Shown here: positions 11,901-22,212 of the stretch, in pieces
Layout: every line of letters begins with the position of its first letter
How positions within the stretch are numbered: position 1 is the stretch's first letter
Source: Neofusicoccum parvum
Lineage: Eukaryota > Ascomycota > Dothideomycetes > Botryosphaeriales > Botryosphaeriaceae
Direction of reading: 5' to 3'
Assembly (NCBI GenBank): GCA_020912385.1
Contig: CP087206.1
Span: forward strand, 1,302,001 to 1,366,000
DNA length: 64,000 bases
Position numbers and translations under genes: made by a program
The notes under the pieces: model-generated
Database searches by the model: none
What the model was told of the DNA's origin: nothing
What the model saw: the letters and a program-made list of their open reading frames with translations, nothing else

Positions 11901-12180
11901 TCTGGATCAGCCGACCGTCCACTTCATGTGCAATCACAGCTTCCACCAGCGCTGTCTGGACGTTGACTCGGAACGTGATGTTGAGGATCCGATGAGTGGT
12001 GTTGAGTGTCCCATCTGCGCACCGCAGAACGCAACGATCAAAGCTATCAAGAAGGCGCAGGAGGACAGCGCAGAGAGGCATGATATTTTCCTGGATGCGT
12101 TGGGGAAGAGCAGGGACAAGTTCGGTACGGTCAGTGAGTGGTTTGGGAGGGGTGTCATGAGTGCGGCGGCTTCAGAGTAG
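8905..12180 (+). CDS. vps11: Vacuolar sorting protein Vps11 (Pep5), HOPS/CORVET RING subunit
   Basis: Exons 8905-8919, 8970-9041, 9092-9391, 9441-10070, 10124-10357, 10403-10738 and 10789-12180. The last is probably split again by a 51-nt intron at 11332-11382, giving 975 aa (992 if unspliced). Vps11 is a core subunit of the HOPS and CORVET tethers acting at vacuole and endosome membranes. An N-terminal beta-propeller (starting WKPFKFFDVSQVKLPD) is followed by alpha-solenoid/clathrin repeats. A C-terminal RING (CSSCPYPLD, HFMCNHSFHQRC, CPIC; about residues 877-925 after splicing) marks this subunit. The tiny first exon (15 nt, MAFTG) fits the family's very short N-terminus. The proposed 51-nt intron joins ...EGKD to IPIDDSNVLLLSEL, continuous in fungal relatives as I recall them. 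Confidence 0.95.
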
Positions 12181-12738
12181 GGTGGTATTGGCGGTGTGTA
12201 GGTAGGGGCGAGATGCTAAATTTGTGTACATTGTCCTGCATCATACTGTTGTTAATTAAGGGTGAGGCAGTGATTGATATCCACGAGGATGCAGGAATGC
12301 TCTAGGTTCTAGGTAGCCCAGACATGCTCAATTTCTGGCGTGCTGCCGTGGTAGTATTGACACCTTTGCAGATTGCGCTGTAGTCCTTTAGCTTGATTCA
12401 TTGATGGGACTGTTTTGTATTTCCACTACCAGTCACAATCCCACACAAATGTCCTAATATCAACCAGCATAGCCAACTCCAAGACTACCTCGACAGCGAG
12501 CGGCAAGGTTATGGAGTAGCAGGCAGGGCTGAGAGAACAGCAACCAAAACACCACGGCGGCATGAACCAAACCAAGCGAAAAAGCAACCGAATGCCCATA
12601 GAAAAGCGGCATTGTAGTAGTTTTGGGTGTGTGAAGAAGAAGAAGAGATGATGGTGTTTACATGCAGATAGAAGACCTGACGGCGGCAACACGCGCATGC
12701 CGGATGCATGACCAAGCCGACTCGCGCCCGACATCGAA
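12181..12738. other. Convergent intergenic region
   Basis: 3' flanks of Vps11 (+) and of the Myb/SANT-like gene (-). No gene is seen. Confidence 0.5.
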
Positions 12739-13329
12739 TCAATCATCTCCCTCCAGCTTCACGACAGGGATCCCCTCCAGAACCACACTCCCCTCCCTGC
12801 CCTCCCTCTCACCACCCTCAGCCTTGACCTCCGTCCGTTCCTCGCGCTTCACCCGCAGCCTGATCGGCACGTCATCCTCATCCACGCCGCTCTCGGCCTT
12901 CAGCCCCCCCTCCACCTTGACCCTCCTCCTCGGCCTCCGCTCCTCTTCCTCCTCCTCCCCGTCCACACTGCCCTCCCCCTTCTTCACCCCCCACCCGGCC
13001 CCGCCCTCCTCGTCGTCCTCCCCGTCGCTCGCCCCGGCCTCCCCCTTCCCACCCCCCCTCCTCCTCCTCTTCTTCATCCTCCCGGCTCCGGCGGCGCCCT
13101 TGCAACGCGCCTTCCCGCCGTCGCCCTTGCAACGCGCCTTCCCGCCGTCGCCGTCGCCGTCGGCGCTGGCGTTCTCCATGGCGTGGCGGTAGCGCGAGAA
13201 GCGCATGCGGGCGGCGTGGCCGTTGGTGATGGCGTTGGCGGCGGCGACGCGGTTCCAGTCGATGTACTTGAGGTCGAGCTGCTTGAGCATGGCGTACATG
13301 AACTCGGCGTTCTGCTTGTCCGAGGGCAT
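12739..13329 (-). CDS. Myb/SANT-like DNA-binding domain protein (small fungal family)
   Basis: Single-exon coding region of 196 aa. Residues 1-52 form a compact helical domain (MPSDKQNAEFMYAMLKQLD, then IDWNRVAAANAITNGHAARMR and FSRYRHAME) typical of the abundant Pezizomycotina Myb-like proteins, in which a short trihelical domain is followed by disorder. The rest is a low-complexity, highly charged tail: a Gly/Lys/Arg block with a KKRRRR nuclear-localisation-like run, an acidic Glu/Asp run, and repeated RVKxE/VKxE motifs that resemble sumoylation sites (inference). Two tandem 9-residue repeats (GDGGKARCK) come from a 27-bp duplication at 13097-13150. DNA binding is inferred from the family; targets are unknown. 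Confidence 0.75.
   Translation of the reverse strand: MPSDKQNAEFMYAMLKQLDLKYIDWNRVAAANAITNGHAARMRFSRYRHAMENASADGDGDGGKARCKGDGGKARCKGAAGAGRMKKRRRRGGGKGEAGASDGEDDEEGGAGWGVKKGEGSVDGEEEEEERRPRRRVKVEGGLKAESGVDEDDVPIRLRVKREERTEVKAEGGEREGREGSVVLEGIPVVKLEGDD
13097..13150. repeat. 27-bp perfect tandem duplication inside the Myb-like gene
   Basis: Copies at 13097-13123 and 13124-13150 are identical and in frame, duplicating nine residues of the disordered tail. Confidence 0.9.
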
Positions 13330-13403
13330 TGTTGGGGTGGGGAGGTTTTCTGGATGTGCGGGGTTGGTTTTTTCCGTCTGGGTGGGTTAGTGGTTGGAGG
13401 GGA

Positions 13404-13437
<34 letters not shown>

Positions 13438-13941
13438 GGAGGAAACGGGGTACCTTGCGGGTGTGTTGGGCTATGTGCTCGGTGTTCACGGTGGGAGTGA
13501 AGTGGGATGAGTTCCTGTGAGGGCAGGGGCGCGAATAAGTAGACTGGGCGACAAAAGAAGGCCTGCGTCAAAGGAGCAAACATTCTCGCGGGACCAGGCG
13601 TTTCCGGCACCCGCGAGGTTTCTTTCAGAGGTGCGTTCACAAGGTCACTGCTGCATGAGGGTTGAGCCGGCTGCCTTGCCCGGCGTTGCACTGGCTTGTT
13701 GTTTGGGGGATCGGCGCTTAGATTTAGAGAGAGTGGCTTAAGCAGCGTCTAGCTCTCCCTGTAGACAAAAGATTGTATCCCGAACATCGCCGATGGCTGA
13801 GCACCAAGACTCAGACAAGATGGCGCCTTCCCTCCCTCTTCCGTTATCATAATCGTCCCGGTCATCTCTGGTTCCATCCTACCCTGTGCCTCCCATCAGC
13901 CGAGTCCCCAGATCCCGCAGTCACTGCAAGGGAACACCCAC
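13330..13941. other. 5' region of the Myb-like gene with a homopolymer tract
   Basis: On the coding (minus) strand this region may hold a 5' UTR intron: a GTACC donor near 13452 and a CATCCAG acceptor near 13357, with the C-run between them. Otherwise no gene is seen up to the 3' end of the small secreted protein gene. Confidence 0.4.
13407..13436. repeat. Homopolymer run of 30 G (+ strand)
   Basis: An uninterrupted run of 30 G, about 80 nt upstream of the Myb-like ATG. It is poly-C in the transcript sense. Exact length is unreliable because such runs are prone to sequencing error and slippage. Confidence 0.85.
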
Positions 13942-14203
13942 CTAAAGGCAAGTCAGACACGCGCAACTCCTATCCATCGCGCAGGTGCCGCTGCAGCAGT
14001 CGGTCGACACATCGCATTGCACTAATTCCCCACTTGTTAGCGTACTGGACAAAGATGTACAGGCACGGCGTTCATGGAAAGATGAACTTACCGCCCCGCG
14101 CAAGACATCTCGGCTGCAGCAGGCCCAAAGACTCCGGCTCGGCCGAAGGAGCGGCGAGAGCAGAGGCGAGGAAGAGGGTGAGGGCTGGGAAGATGAAACG
14201 CAT
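13942..14203 (-). CDS. Small secreted cysteine-rich protein, knottin-like cysteine spacing
   Basis: Two exons, 14203-14092 and 14021-13942, encode 63 aa. The intron (14022-14091, 70 nt) is textbook: GTAAGT donor, GCTAAC branch site, ATTAG acceptor. The N-terminus MRFIFPALTLFLASALA is a clear signal peptide, probably cleaved near Ala18. After it come 8 cysteines (33, 40, 46, 47, 51, 57, 59, 62) spaced C-X6-C-X5-CC-X3-C-X5-C-X-C-X2-C. The CC pair and the first intervals match the inhibitor-cystine-knot pattern, with an extra pair at the C-terminus. Without splicing, exon 1 reads into a stop, so simple ORF calling misses the cysteines. Family members include effectors, defence peptides and toxins; the role here is unknown. 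A TATAAAG element lies 114 nt upstream. Confidence 0.72.
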
Positions 14204-15704
14204 GTTGAAGGTTGAAGCTTTGGCTTTGAGGGTGCTTGAAGAGGTTTGCTGGACTGTGTCTGAGCTGGTGGACTTGGTGAGGAGGCAGCTCACCTCGGAG
14301 GGGAAAGGGTTGGGGACTTTATATTCCCTTCGGAGACCGTCGTACCTCGTCGAGGTCCCGCGCCTGCCGCTGCGTCCCGCGAGGATTGGATGGAGCTCCA
14401 GACCGCTACGGAGGGGAAGCGCAGCCAACTGCAGCCAACCGCGGCCGGACGATCGCGAATCCTGAGAGCAGGGGATTTCGACCGCGTTCAAGTGAGTTGA
14501 TAGGTCTGGGTCGCATCGGAGCAGGAAAAAAACAACACCACGCTAGCGGTTGGCTGCGCTGTCCTCCATACATGAGCTGGCCCTACTTGGTGATGTGTAA
14601 GTGGCGTGCCGTGGTCGCATGTGGACCGCAGGATTGCAGGATTGCAGGCAGCCGAGACAAGTTTGGGGGTCAAAGAAGCAAAAGCGGTGCCTAAGACGAA
14701 AGCTACCTGCCCGATTTCGGGAAGCGCTGGGACGGCAAGCTTTTCTATGGATCATTTGGGGAAGCGCAGGAGCGGCAGGATCTTCTGTGGAGCCCAGGGC
14801 TTACATCAGATTCCGTTCACATCCGCTTGAGGCGTCTGTTTCCCCTGGAGTTGCGGGGGATCGGCATTCGCTGACCGCCCGATATCTCCTCTTCTGGTTA
14901 GCGTAGGATTGGAGGTGACCATCAAGGTACCAGGATGGTAGGCGTCTCGTATTTGCCCCTCATGGGGTCCAAGATGAGAAGGGAAGTTTTCCAAGGGCCA
15001 CTGTGAGATGGGACGGGCGTTAACGTAAGCGCTCGTCGATGAGCTTAACGTGAAAGGCTAAAACTTTAAGTTGGTAAATAGAACATAGTCGGGTAAGACC
15101 GCAATGGACGCTGGCGGCCCTCTAAGCCTTATAGTATTCACTGTAGAGGGCGTAATAGACGGTACCGCCGACATTTTAGCCCGCGCTCCAACGTACGAAT
15201 GGAAAGTGCAGAATTAATAATTAAAATAGACATTTCCTGTGTCCAAGCGTACGCCAGACATTCTGCAGCGAGTATATACGACGTGTTCAAGCGAAATAAC
15301 GCGCGTTCGAGCTCTCTGACGTTGTACAACACCAATAGAGTTGCCCGTTTAAGTTTGATGTGGCGTTGACGAGCGTAACGCCACTCGATGATGCGACGGG
15401 CCGGGCCGCAGGCAAGGCAGAGGCGGGTCGATTATGCAAGCACGTCTTTGCTCATATCTCCCTATATGACGTGACGCTTACTCCCCTGATGATCAGATCG
15501 GAGGTCACCATCAGGGTGCTTTCTTTAAATCAACCGCACCCAGACGACACCACGCCGTTGCAAAGCGTTCGAATTATTATTCTGCTCGAGAAATCCAATT
15601 TTCCGCAGGTAGTACACTATTTACATTTACATGATAGTTTCTCCGCGCTCCTCAACTCCCAAACCGACACCTGACGCATTGACTGCTCCAATATGCCGAA
15701 GCAT
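14204..15704. other. Intergenic stretch with AT-richer segment, no gene
   Basis: About 1.5 kb with no gene. Between 14,900 and 15,650 the sequence is AT-richer than its surroundings and rich in stops, suggesting decayed repeat or transposon sequence. An 8-bp inverted repeat (GTGGCGTT at 15360-15367, AACGCCAC at 15377-15384) and a near-identical 18-mer at about 14914 and 15500 are present. Confidence 0.45.
14317..14323 (-). promoter_or_regulatory. TATA-like element (TATAAAG) upstream of the cysteine-rich gene
   Basis: TATAAAG on the minus strand, 114 nt upstream of the ATG at 14203, a plausible core promoter position. Confidence 0.45.
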
Positions 15705-16709
15705 CTAAGCGCGGAACTGGTCCCACATGGAGTAGATGCGCTCCTCCTGGTTAGGAGTGAACTCAGTGTAGCAAGCACTGTCGCCATCAAGTCAGTCAAG
15801 GCACTCCACACGTCAAGAGCAGGAACAACTTACTCGTCAGAATAGCCCATGTAGTTGTGGACGGGATCGAGGCCGGCCTGGTTGGGGCAAGAGTCGTTGC
15901 CGACGGCGCAGCCCGGCTCCCAGCCGTCCTGGGCGGGGGTGTCGGCGATCTCGTCACCGGCGCCGGTGCAGCCGCCCTGGAAGGTGTGGTACAGGCCGAG
16001 CCAGTGGCCGACCTCGTGGGTGAGGGTGCCGCCGAGGTTGTACGGCGCCTCCGTGCCGCCGGGCACGCTCTGCGCCATGATCGAGGCGCCGTCGCGGTAG
16101 TAGTTGGCCGAGTTGACGGCGACGTTGGCGGGGAAGTAGGCGTAACCAAGCGCGTTGCGGGTGAGGGTCTGCGGCCCGGGTCAGTTCATGAAGTGTCGGT
16201 TGGGTGGAGGCTACGCACGCGCTGCAGGTAGACGTTGAGGGTCTTGTAGTCGCCACGGCGGAGCGAGGTCTTCATGGCAAGCTCGTTGCCATCATCAGCC
16301 CAGCCCCGGTTGACGGTGCGGGTGGTGCCGGCGTGGGTGAACGAGACGCTGTGGGGGGCGTAGTGGGCGTTCAGAACGTCGAGCTGGTCCGCGATTTTGG
16401 CATCCTGGTGGCCGGGTCAGTCTCGAGATTCCGTCTCAGTCAGACGCAAGATGGACAAGAGCTTACGGGGATGTTGCCGTCGGCCTCGGTCGAGCTCGCC
16501 GAGACGACGTGGAACCAGACCGGGACGGAGATGCTGCTGGCCTGGCGGGCCTTGACACTGGACTCCCTCGCAGCAGCCTCCCTCAGGCCCATCTCGCGGG
16601 AGATCTCGAGGAGCTCCTCCGACGGCTCGGGAGCATCGCACCTGGGGCGCTGGGCCATGGCGGTGGCGGCGGCCATCAGGACCGCGATGAACGAGTTCTT
16701 GAAAAGCAT
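15705..16709 (-). CDS. Secreted M43-family (pappalysin-like) zinc metalloprotease
   Basis: Four exons, 16709-16467, 16404-16219, 16168-15834 and 15777-15705, give 278 aa. A signal peptide (MLFKNSFIAVLMAAATAMA) precedes a short propeptide-like region (residues about 20-60) and the catalytic domain. The metzincin zinc site HEVGHWLGLYH is intact (H194, E195, H198, G201, H204), with a Met-turn in HNYMGYSD about 50 residues later. Cysteines in TFQGGCTGAGDEIADTPAQ, GCAVGNDSC and the last exon fit the conserved disulfides of fungal M43 proteases. Such enzymes degrade extracellular protein and are expanded in plant- and animal-associated moulds; some are virulence-associated. A TATAAAG lies about 100 nt upstream of the ATG. 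Confidence 0.94.
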
Positions 16710-18013
16710 GGCTGCGGATGGTGTCTTTTGCCGGAAGAAGCTGCCAACGAGGGAAGTGAAGCAGGCTGGTGGTGGACGAGCAGCTCAATGGCAGGCCCGA
16801 CTCCATTGTCTTTATAGTGCGCTCCGCAGTCTTCACGATAGTATACCCAAGCTCTTGTGGAATAATCCATATTGCTCATGGGTTCGGCGCGGTGCTGGGT
16901 GGAGAGAGCAAGTCTTGTTTCCTTCCCGTTCCGTGCAAGCCGGTTCGTATCATGGGCCGGCGCAGCGTGCAGTTGAGATGCTCGAGGCGTTCGCGCCATT
17001 GGAGCTTGAATGCTGTGAGATGCGGATTACGAGAAGGGGCGTGATCGCGTCCGCTATCCGAGCTTGGCGGGGAGAGCAGCAGTGAAAGCAGGGTGAGGTC
17101 CAGGGCCAAGCTTCTTGGACGCTCTTATGCCGGGTGAGAAGGCGACCGCCGACGGCAGCCGCCAAGCTTAATGCTCCGCTTATCAGCCAGGCGCGATTGC
17201 CAAGTCCGGCGCGTTTGCTTGAATAGGCGGGTAGCAAGCCCGCCAAGTGCCTGCTCGTTTATTTCGCCCAAGGCGTCCGCCGAAACGCGGGCCTGCGCTT
17301 AACGCCTGCTCGCCAGTGCGGCTGAACCGCCGTTGGTGCCGCCGGATCTGGAGGCGGTGGCTGGTGTTGCTCACTTTGGCAGCCGATCTTGTGCGCTTCT
17401 GCTGAGATCTCCGCCCCGGGGAACTGTGTTTGAACTTCAAGGCTGCCTGCACGGCAAGGTCCAGGAACACCTGCAGGTACGGCACAAGTGATCATTGCAT
17501 GGGCATTTGAGAGCGCTCTCGCCGTGTCATTGATCGCCGGTGCTGTATCTATAGATAAACTCGAGTCAGCAAGTACGAGAAAACATAGCAGGAAAAATGC
17601 ATCCACTCACAGCAGGCTGGGTGAACAATACCCCGAAGCTCTCCTTAGCATAGTCCGCGGATGGTTTCCATTGGCCATTGCCACGCCGCTGCAGTCACGT
17701 CGAGCGCCTCGTACTCGGCCGAGAAACAAGCCTGACCGTGCATTTCTTGTACCTACCATGTTAGAACCATCACAGCATCCGGCTGCTCGTATTCCAAGCG
17801 CTATTACAGGCCCGAGCTCCAGGCAATGCCAATGCCAGGCACCTCACTCACCACACCTCGTCCGAGTCCACAGCTCAATTCCACATGTCTGATCTCATCC
17901 AGAGCGCACATAGCCACAGCCAGTCGAAGGGTTCACCAGACCAGATTTCGAACGTGTTTTCCACCACTTTTGCATCCACGCGACTTGCTACACCTGCCCA
18001 CAGCCCCCGCCAC
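16710..18013. other. Intergenic region upstream of the M43 protease
   Basis: About 1.3 kb without a supported gene. The first 110 nt hold the protease core promoter. Confidence 0.5.
16810..16816 (-). promoter_or_regulatory. TATA-like element of the M43 protease gene
   Basis: TATAAAG on the minus strand, about 100 nt upstream of the ATG at 16709. Confidence 0.5.
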
Positions 18014-20272
18014 CTACCCAAACACCCTCCCCAACAGCTCGCCCGCAAACCGCTCCTCTCCGGGCGTCCCCACGCACCTCCTCACCCTGTTCCCCGCCCT
18101 CCGCCCCAGCCAGTTGCCCGTGTCGCCCGGCACCTCGCCAGCCTCGCCGTCGGCGGCCCTGAGCCGCCTCGGCCGGCGGTCGACCACGCACATGCCCCTG
18201 GTCCACTGCCCGCTCGTCTCGACCCTGATGTCCTCGGCCTCCTCGTCCTCGTCCTCGCGGTCCGCCCTCCCCGCCGCCCACGTCCACGAGCCGTCGTCGG
18301 CGCTCAGCGCGTACCACACGCACAGCGGGTCGTGCAGCGCCAGGCTGACCGTCTCGGCCCCGGCCGCGTCGCCCGCCGCGCTGGACAGCGTCTCGATCTT
18401 GCGGAACGTGCTGGCCAGGAACGCCGTCGCCCACGTCGCGAGCGGCGAGCCGGCCGCCAGCCGCGCCGAGACCGCCGCCGTGAACTGGCCGCGCGTGAGC
18501 TCGTGCTTGGACGTTATGTCTGGGAGGTTGTTAGCTGGGTGTGGGGAGAGATCGGGAGGTGGGCGTGGATGCAGTACCCAGCGGGAACAGAGCGACTCTG
18601 AGCCTCTTGCTCAGGTTCTTGGGATACGGCTTCAGGTGCGCGTCTTCCTGGCCCGGAGGCGTGGGCGGCGTGGGAGGCAGCGTGCTCTCGGGCAGAGCGC
18701 TGGTGAGAGCGTAGACCCTTGCGGCGGCGATGCTGTCGGCGTAGGTGTTGAACTCGGCGACCGGCGTGACCTGGTTTCGTTCGTTTAGCGCGGCTCTCAG
18801 GGGCGTGTCAGGCGCCTTGATCAGATTGAACGGCGGCGGGGTCTCCGTCGGATGTGGGGGTTGCTTAAGTACATTTCCTCTCTCTTCAATGGCTCCGCCC
18901 ATGACGACGACCTCTTTCACGCGCAGGAAGGTCTCCGGGTCTTCGGCCGCGGCGAGGGCGCAGTTGGTCAGCGGCCCGACGGCAACGATGGTGATGGTGT
19001 TCGGTTCGTTTTCGCGCAGGAGGCGGAGAATCTCCAGGTGCGCGCGTTGCGTCGACGGCGTGAACAGCGCGTTGGGCTGTTGAGCTTCGCGGGCTGCAGC
19101 AACCGTGTCTGCGTCGGCCGAGGAAAGGGAGGACGCGAAGAGGCTCTTCCATGTCTCCTCGGGAGTGAGATGCGGGTGCTGATCAAAGAATGTCAGCGAG
19201 GGCTGTCTTGAAAGGCGAGCATGCACATACACTCGAGTGAATGCCGCCGAGCCCGTCGATTCCGTCTTAGCACAGTCAGCTCTAAGGATTCTGCAGAAAT
19301 AGTCCACGATGTTGACTTACGGAAGTAGTCGGCAAGAATGATCTGGTCTGCCAGCGGCTCTTCGGCGCCAACGGCAACTGTACGGCTTGTCAGTATGTCG
19401 TTCGAACCAAGGAAGGTCTCGTGTAGCCGAGCCGTTCAGTGCTTGGGGAGCAGACTCACCAAGAGGCTTATGTGCTCTCAACGACTCAAACCCTTCCGGG
19501 AGGCCATTCTCCTTTCTCCATGCGATCTCCTTGTCGATCCAGTGGAATAACGAGACGGCATTTCTCAAACAGCTACCCCAGCGTCAGAATGGCCTGTAAA
19601 CCGGACGGCAAAGAAAAGTGCGAAGCCAGATGCCGGCAGAGCACCCAACAGAGAAAACAGAAGGGACCGACCCACTCACTTCTGCACATCGATATTCCCA
19701 AACGTCAGGGAGACGAGCAAGACCTCGAGCTCCTCCGGCTTCGCTGAGAAGGCCAGCAGCAGAGCGAGGACATCATCGACACCCTGTCGCCCCCACCCGG
19801 AGAAAAAGTCAGCACCAAGCTACACTCCACGAAACCTGCTCTCTGCACGGAGACGAAGCCTTCGGCGCAGGCTTGCAAAGGCAAAACCAACAGGACTCAA
19901 AGACCCGACGAAGCCATCCAAACGCAAAGCCGCAGACCTAGCCACGCCTCCCTCGTCCGGATGGTGCTTGAACTCCGCACGTCTGCCCTCTACGAACCGA
20001 CCACCGAGACAAGTGACGGCAAAGAACGCCGCCATGCATGCACGGACTCGGCCGCCCCATCGCCATCCCGAAAAACAAAAGGGCAGGCAGGTCCAAACCA
20101 ACGCGGCGTCCCCTCTCGGCACCGAGAACAGCAAGACTCTTTCTGTTTCCCCCATCCCATTCATAGCGAGAAGGGGGAGAAAAGAGACCAGCGTAGAAGA
20201 AAAGCGAAGAAAAAAAAAGGCATATCATACCGGGTCGGTATCGACGATGATGCGGTTCTTCGGCGCCGGCAT
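18014..20272 (-). CDS. Inosine-uridine preferring nucleoside hydrolase (IUNH family)
   Basis: Eight exons, 20272-20231, 19783-19680, 19572-19460, 19377-19321, 19265-19231, 19178-18873, 18770-18578 and 18519-18014, give 451 aa. The enzyme cleaves the N-glycosidic bond of nucleosides to base plus ribose, for purine/pyrimidine salvage. The family signature DTDPGVDD (D11, D13, D17, D18) forms the Ca2+/ribose site. HGIDGLGG, VAVGPLTNCALA, VVVMGGAIEERGN and VTPVAEFNTYADS are further conserved blocks. The last exon holds LALHDPLCVWYAL, with the distal Ca2+-site Asp. At 451 aa it is longer than bacterial enzymes (~310-340) because of inserts and a C-terminal tail, as in fungal homologues. Intron 1 is 447 nt and splits the DTDP/GVDD signature. 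Intron 6 (18771-18872, 102 nt) is stop-free and in frame; I call it an intron because removal restores GN-VTPVAEFN. Confidence 0.92.
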
Positions 20273-20967
20273 GATGTCACAAAGCGTCGCACCGGGTGTT
20301 GTCCGATTCGTTGTGTTTCCTTCCGATCGAGACTGGCGGATGCAGTAAGAGAGGCGTACGTGTCCGGAAAAGACGAAAAAGCAGGTGCGGGAGGGAAAGG
20401 GAAGGGGGAGAGAGGCTGATCCACCATCTTTGGCAGCCCCTCCCCACGATAGCGGGCGGCGGCGGTGGGGCTTGGCAGAAAGGCGCAGGGCCACCCTGTT
20501 CGTGGATCCTCGGCCTCTCGGAGGAGGCCGCTCGCCGCCCGCAGAAAGCATGATGGCCAAGGAGAGCCTCGGCGAATTGTCATCTGGCCAATTCACGTTA
20601 CGACATTTCGACGCCGCCGCCGCTCCAAAACCTGGGGACTTAAGCTTAATGCCGTCCACGCTTCGCCTGCAGCCACCGAGTCCTCCACGTATCGTCTTGC
20701 GAAATGCAAATAATATTTCCAGTTGCCGAGCTTAGAAAAGGACTAACAAAAACGCCCACCGACTGCACGGTGACCCTGCTGCTCCGGATGATGATGATGA
20801 TGTACACGCCTGCTCTCCACGATCGTCTCGCTCTGCCCTGCTTTTCTGGTGGTGATAGCCGGAAAGCATCCCACGTCCCGCACTAGTCATTTCCAACGTC
20901 TCATAGCTTTGTAATGTCCTCAAAGATAGCCCCGACAAAATTGTAGCTAGAACAGATCCGTCGTCGC
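20273..20967. other. Intergenic region
   Basis: Upstream of the nucleoside hydrolase and downstream of the Erv29 gene (-). No gene is seen. Confidence 0.5.
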
Positions 20968-22212
20968 TTAGTAGACCTTCTTCTTCTCGTCGACGCTGAA
21001 CTGTCCGGGACCCATGTTGACCAGCAGGAGGAGACCGCCGCTGCGATCCGTTAGCAATCTGGCAGCACGCGTGGATTGGCGAGAACCGGGAAAACTTACA
21101 CGATGGACAGAATCTGGAAGAAGTCGTACTTGGCGAAGTCCTTGTGGGGGTGGTGGGGGTGCAGAGTCCAGAAGTTGTTGACCAGGATGTTGAAAATGCT
21201 CAGGATGACAACAAGCAGGACGGCGCTCAGCTTGGCCTTGAAGCCCACGACAACCATGACGCAGGCAATGAGCCCGAGAATGCTGACCGTGATGCGCCAG
21301 AAGCTCCACTCGCCAGACGAGACGAATCCGATGAAGAGGAAGATCAGCAGGACGCGGCCCGCCAGCTGGAAGTACATCTTGCGGTCCTTCTCGTCGAGCT
21401 GCGGCAGGCCAGCGGGCGCGAACCGCTTGCGCACCCACGAGTCCGAGAGCACCATCAGCAGTCCGCCGATGACCGACAGGTTGCGCAGGAAGAAGTTGAG
21501 GTCGAAGATCAGCCCGTACCCCAGCGCCTGCGTCACAACCACGCCCAAAAGCCCGCCCACTGCGTATTCCGAGTGCTTGCGTCCGATGATCATGATCGAG
21601 CACACCGACATGGCGATCACGTTGAAAATGAGGAACAGGTGCGTTATGCCCGTGGGAACTGCGTGGCAGAGAAGAAGCCAGGGTTAGCGCTGCTGCGTCA
21701 CGCTCGTCCGGGGCCCGGGGGTCAGCTCACTGTGTCTATAGTCCTTGAGGTAGGTGAGCTGGTCGCTCCACTGGGTAATAATACGAAGCGCATCTTCGAG
21801 GAAGGTAACGACGATCAGGAAACGGCCGATGGCGGGGAGATGGCTACACGCAAGGGCTGTCAGTCGTCTGCTCCGTGGGCTCCCCTCGGTCGCGCCGTGC
21901 TGCCGGAACCGCAGCGGGCCACTCACGGCTTGATGGGCTCCGACAACGTGTCCAGCCAGTCCTCAATCTTGCTTGTCTGCTCCCGGATGGCGTCCAGCGG
22001 GCTCGGGTCGTTGGTGGCCTCGGGGCGCTGAGGACCGCCGAACGGACTCTGGTTCCCAAGGTGATAACCTGCGGTACCTGCGTGGGGGAGCTGGATCAGC
22101 GCAATGCAGGGCTGGGGCGGTGCTGGTGGAGGAGGTTGCGGCGAGAGCTCGGCCGCGGCTGGCGGCGCGGTGCTCTGATGCGGAGCGAAGGCGTACCTCT
22201 TATCTGGGCCAT
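20968..22212 (-). CDS. erv29: ER-Golgi cargo receptor Erv29 / SURF4
   Basis: Five exons, 22212-22197, 22077-21927, 21843-21731, 21658-21100 and 21040-20968, give 303 aa, the usual SURF4/Erv29 length. It is a polytopic ER membrane protein that packages soluble cargo into COPII vesicles. The conserved N-terminal region (EQTSKIEDWLDTLSEPIKP, then HLPAIGRFLIVVTFLEDALR) is followed by ITQWSDQLTYL and at least six hydrophobic segments, including HLFLIFNVIAMSVCSIMII and VLLIFLFIGFV. It ends in KKVY, a canonical KKxx COPI-retrieval signal, consistent with cycling between ER and Golgi. A TATAAAC lies 92 nt upstream of the ATG. The first exon is only 16 nt. Confidence 0.95.

Noticed and set aside
14092..14491. 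139-aa unspliced version of the cysteine-rich protein, starting at 14491
   Set aside because: The start at 14203 gives a clean signal peptide; the longer form buries it in the middle and reads through the intron.
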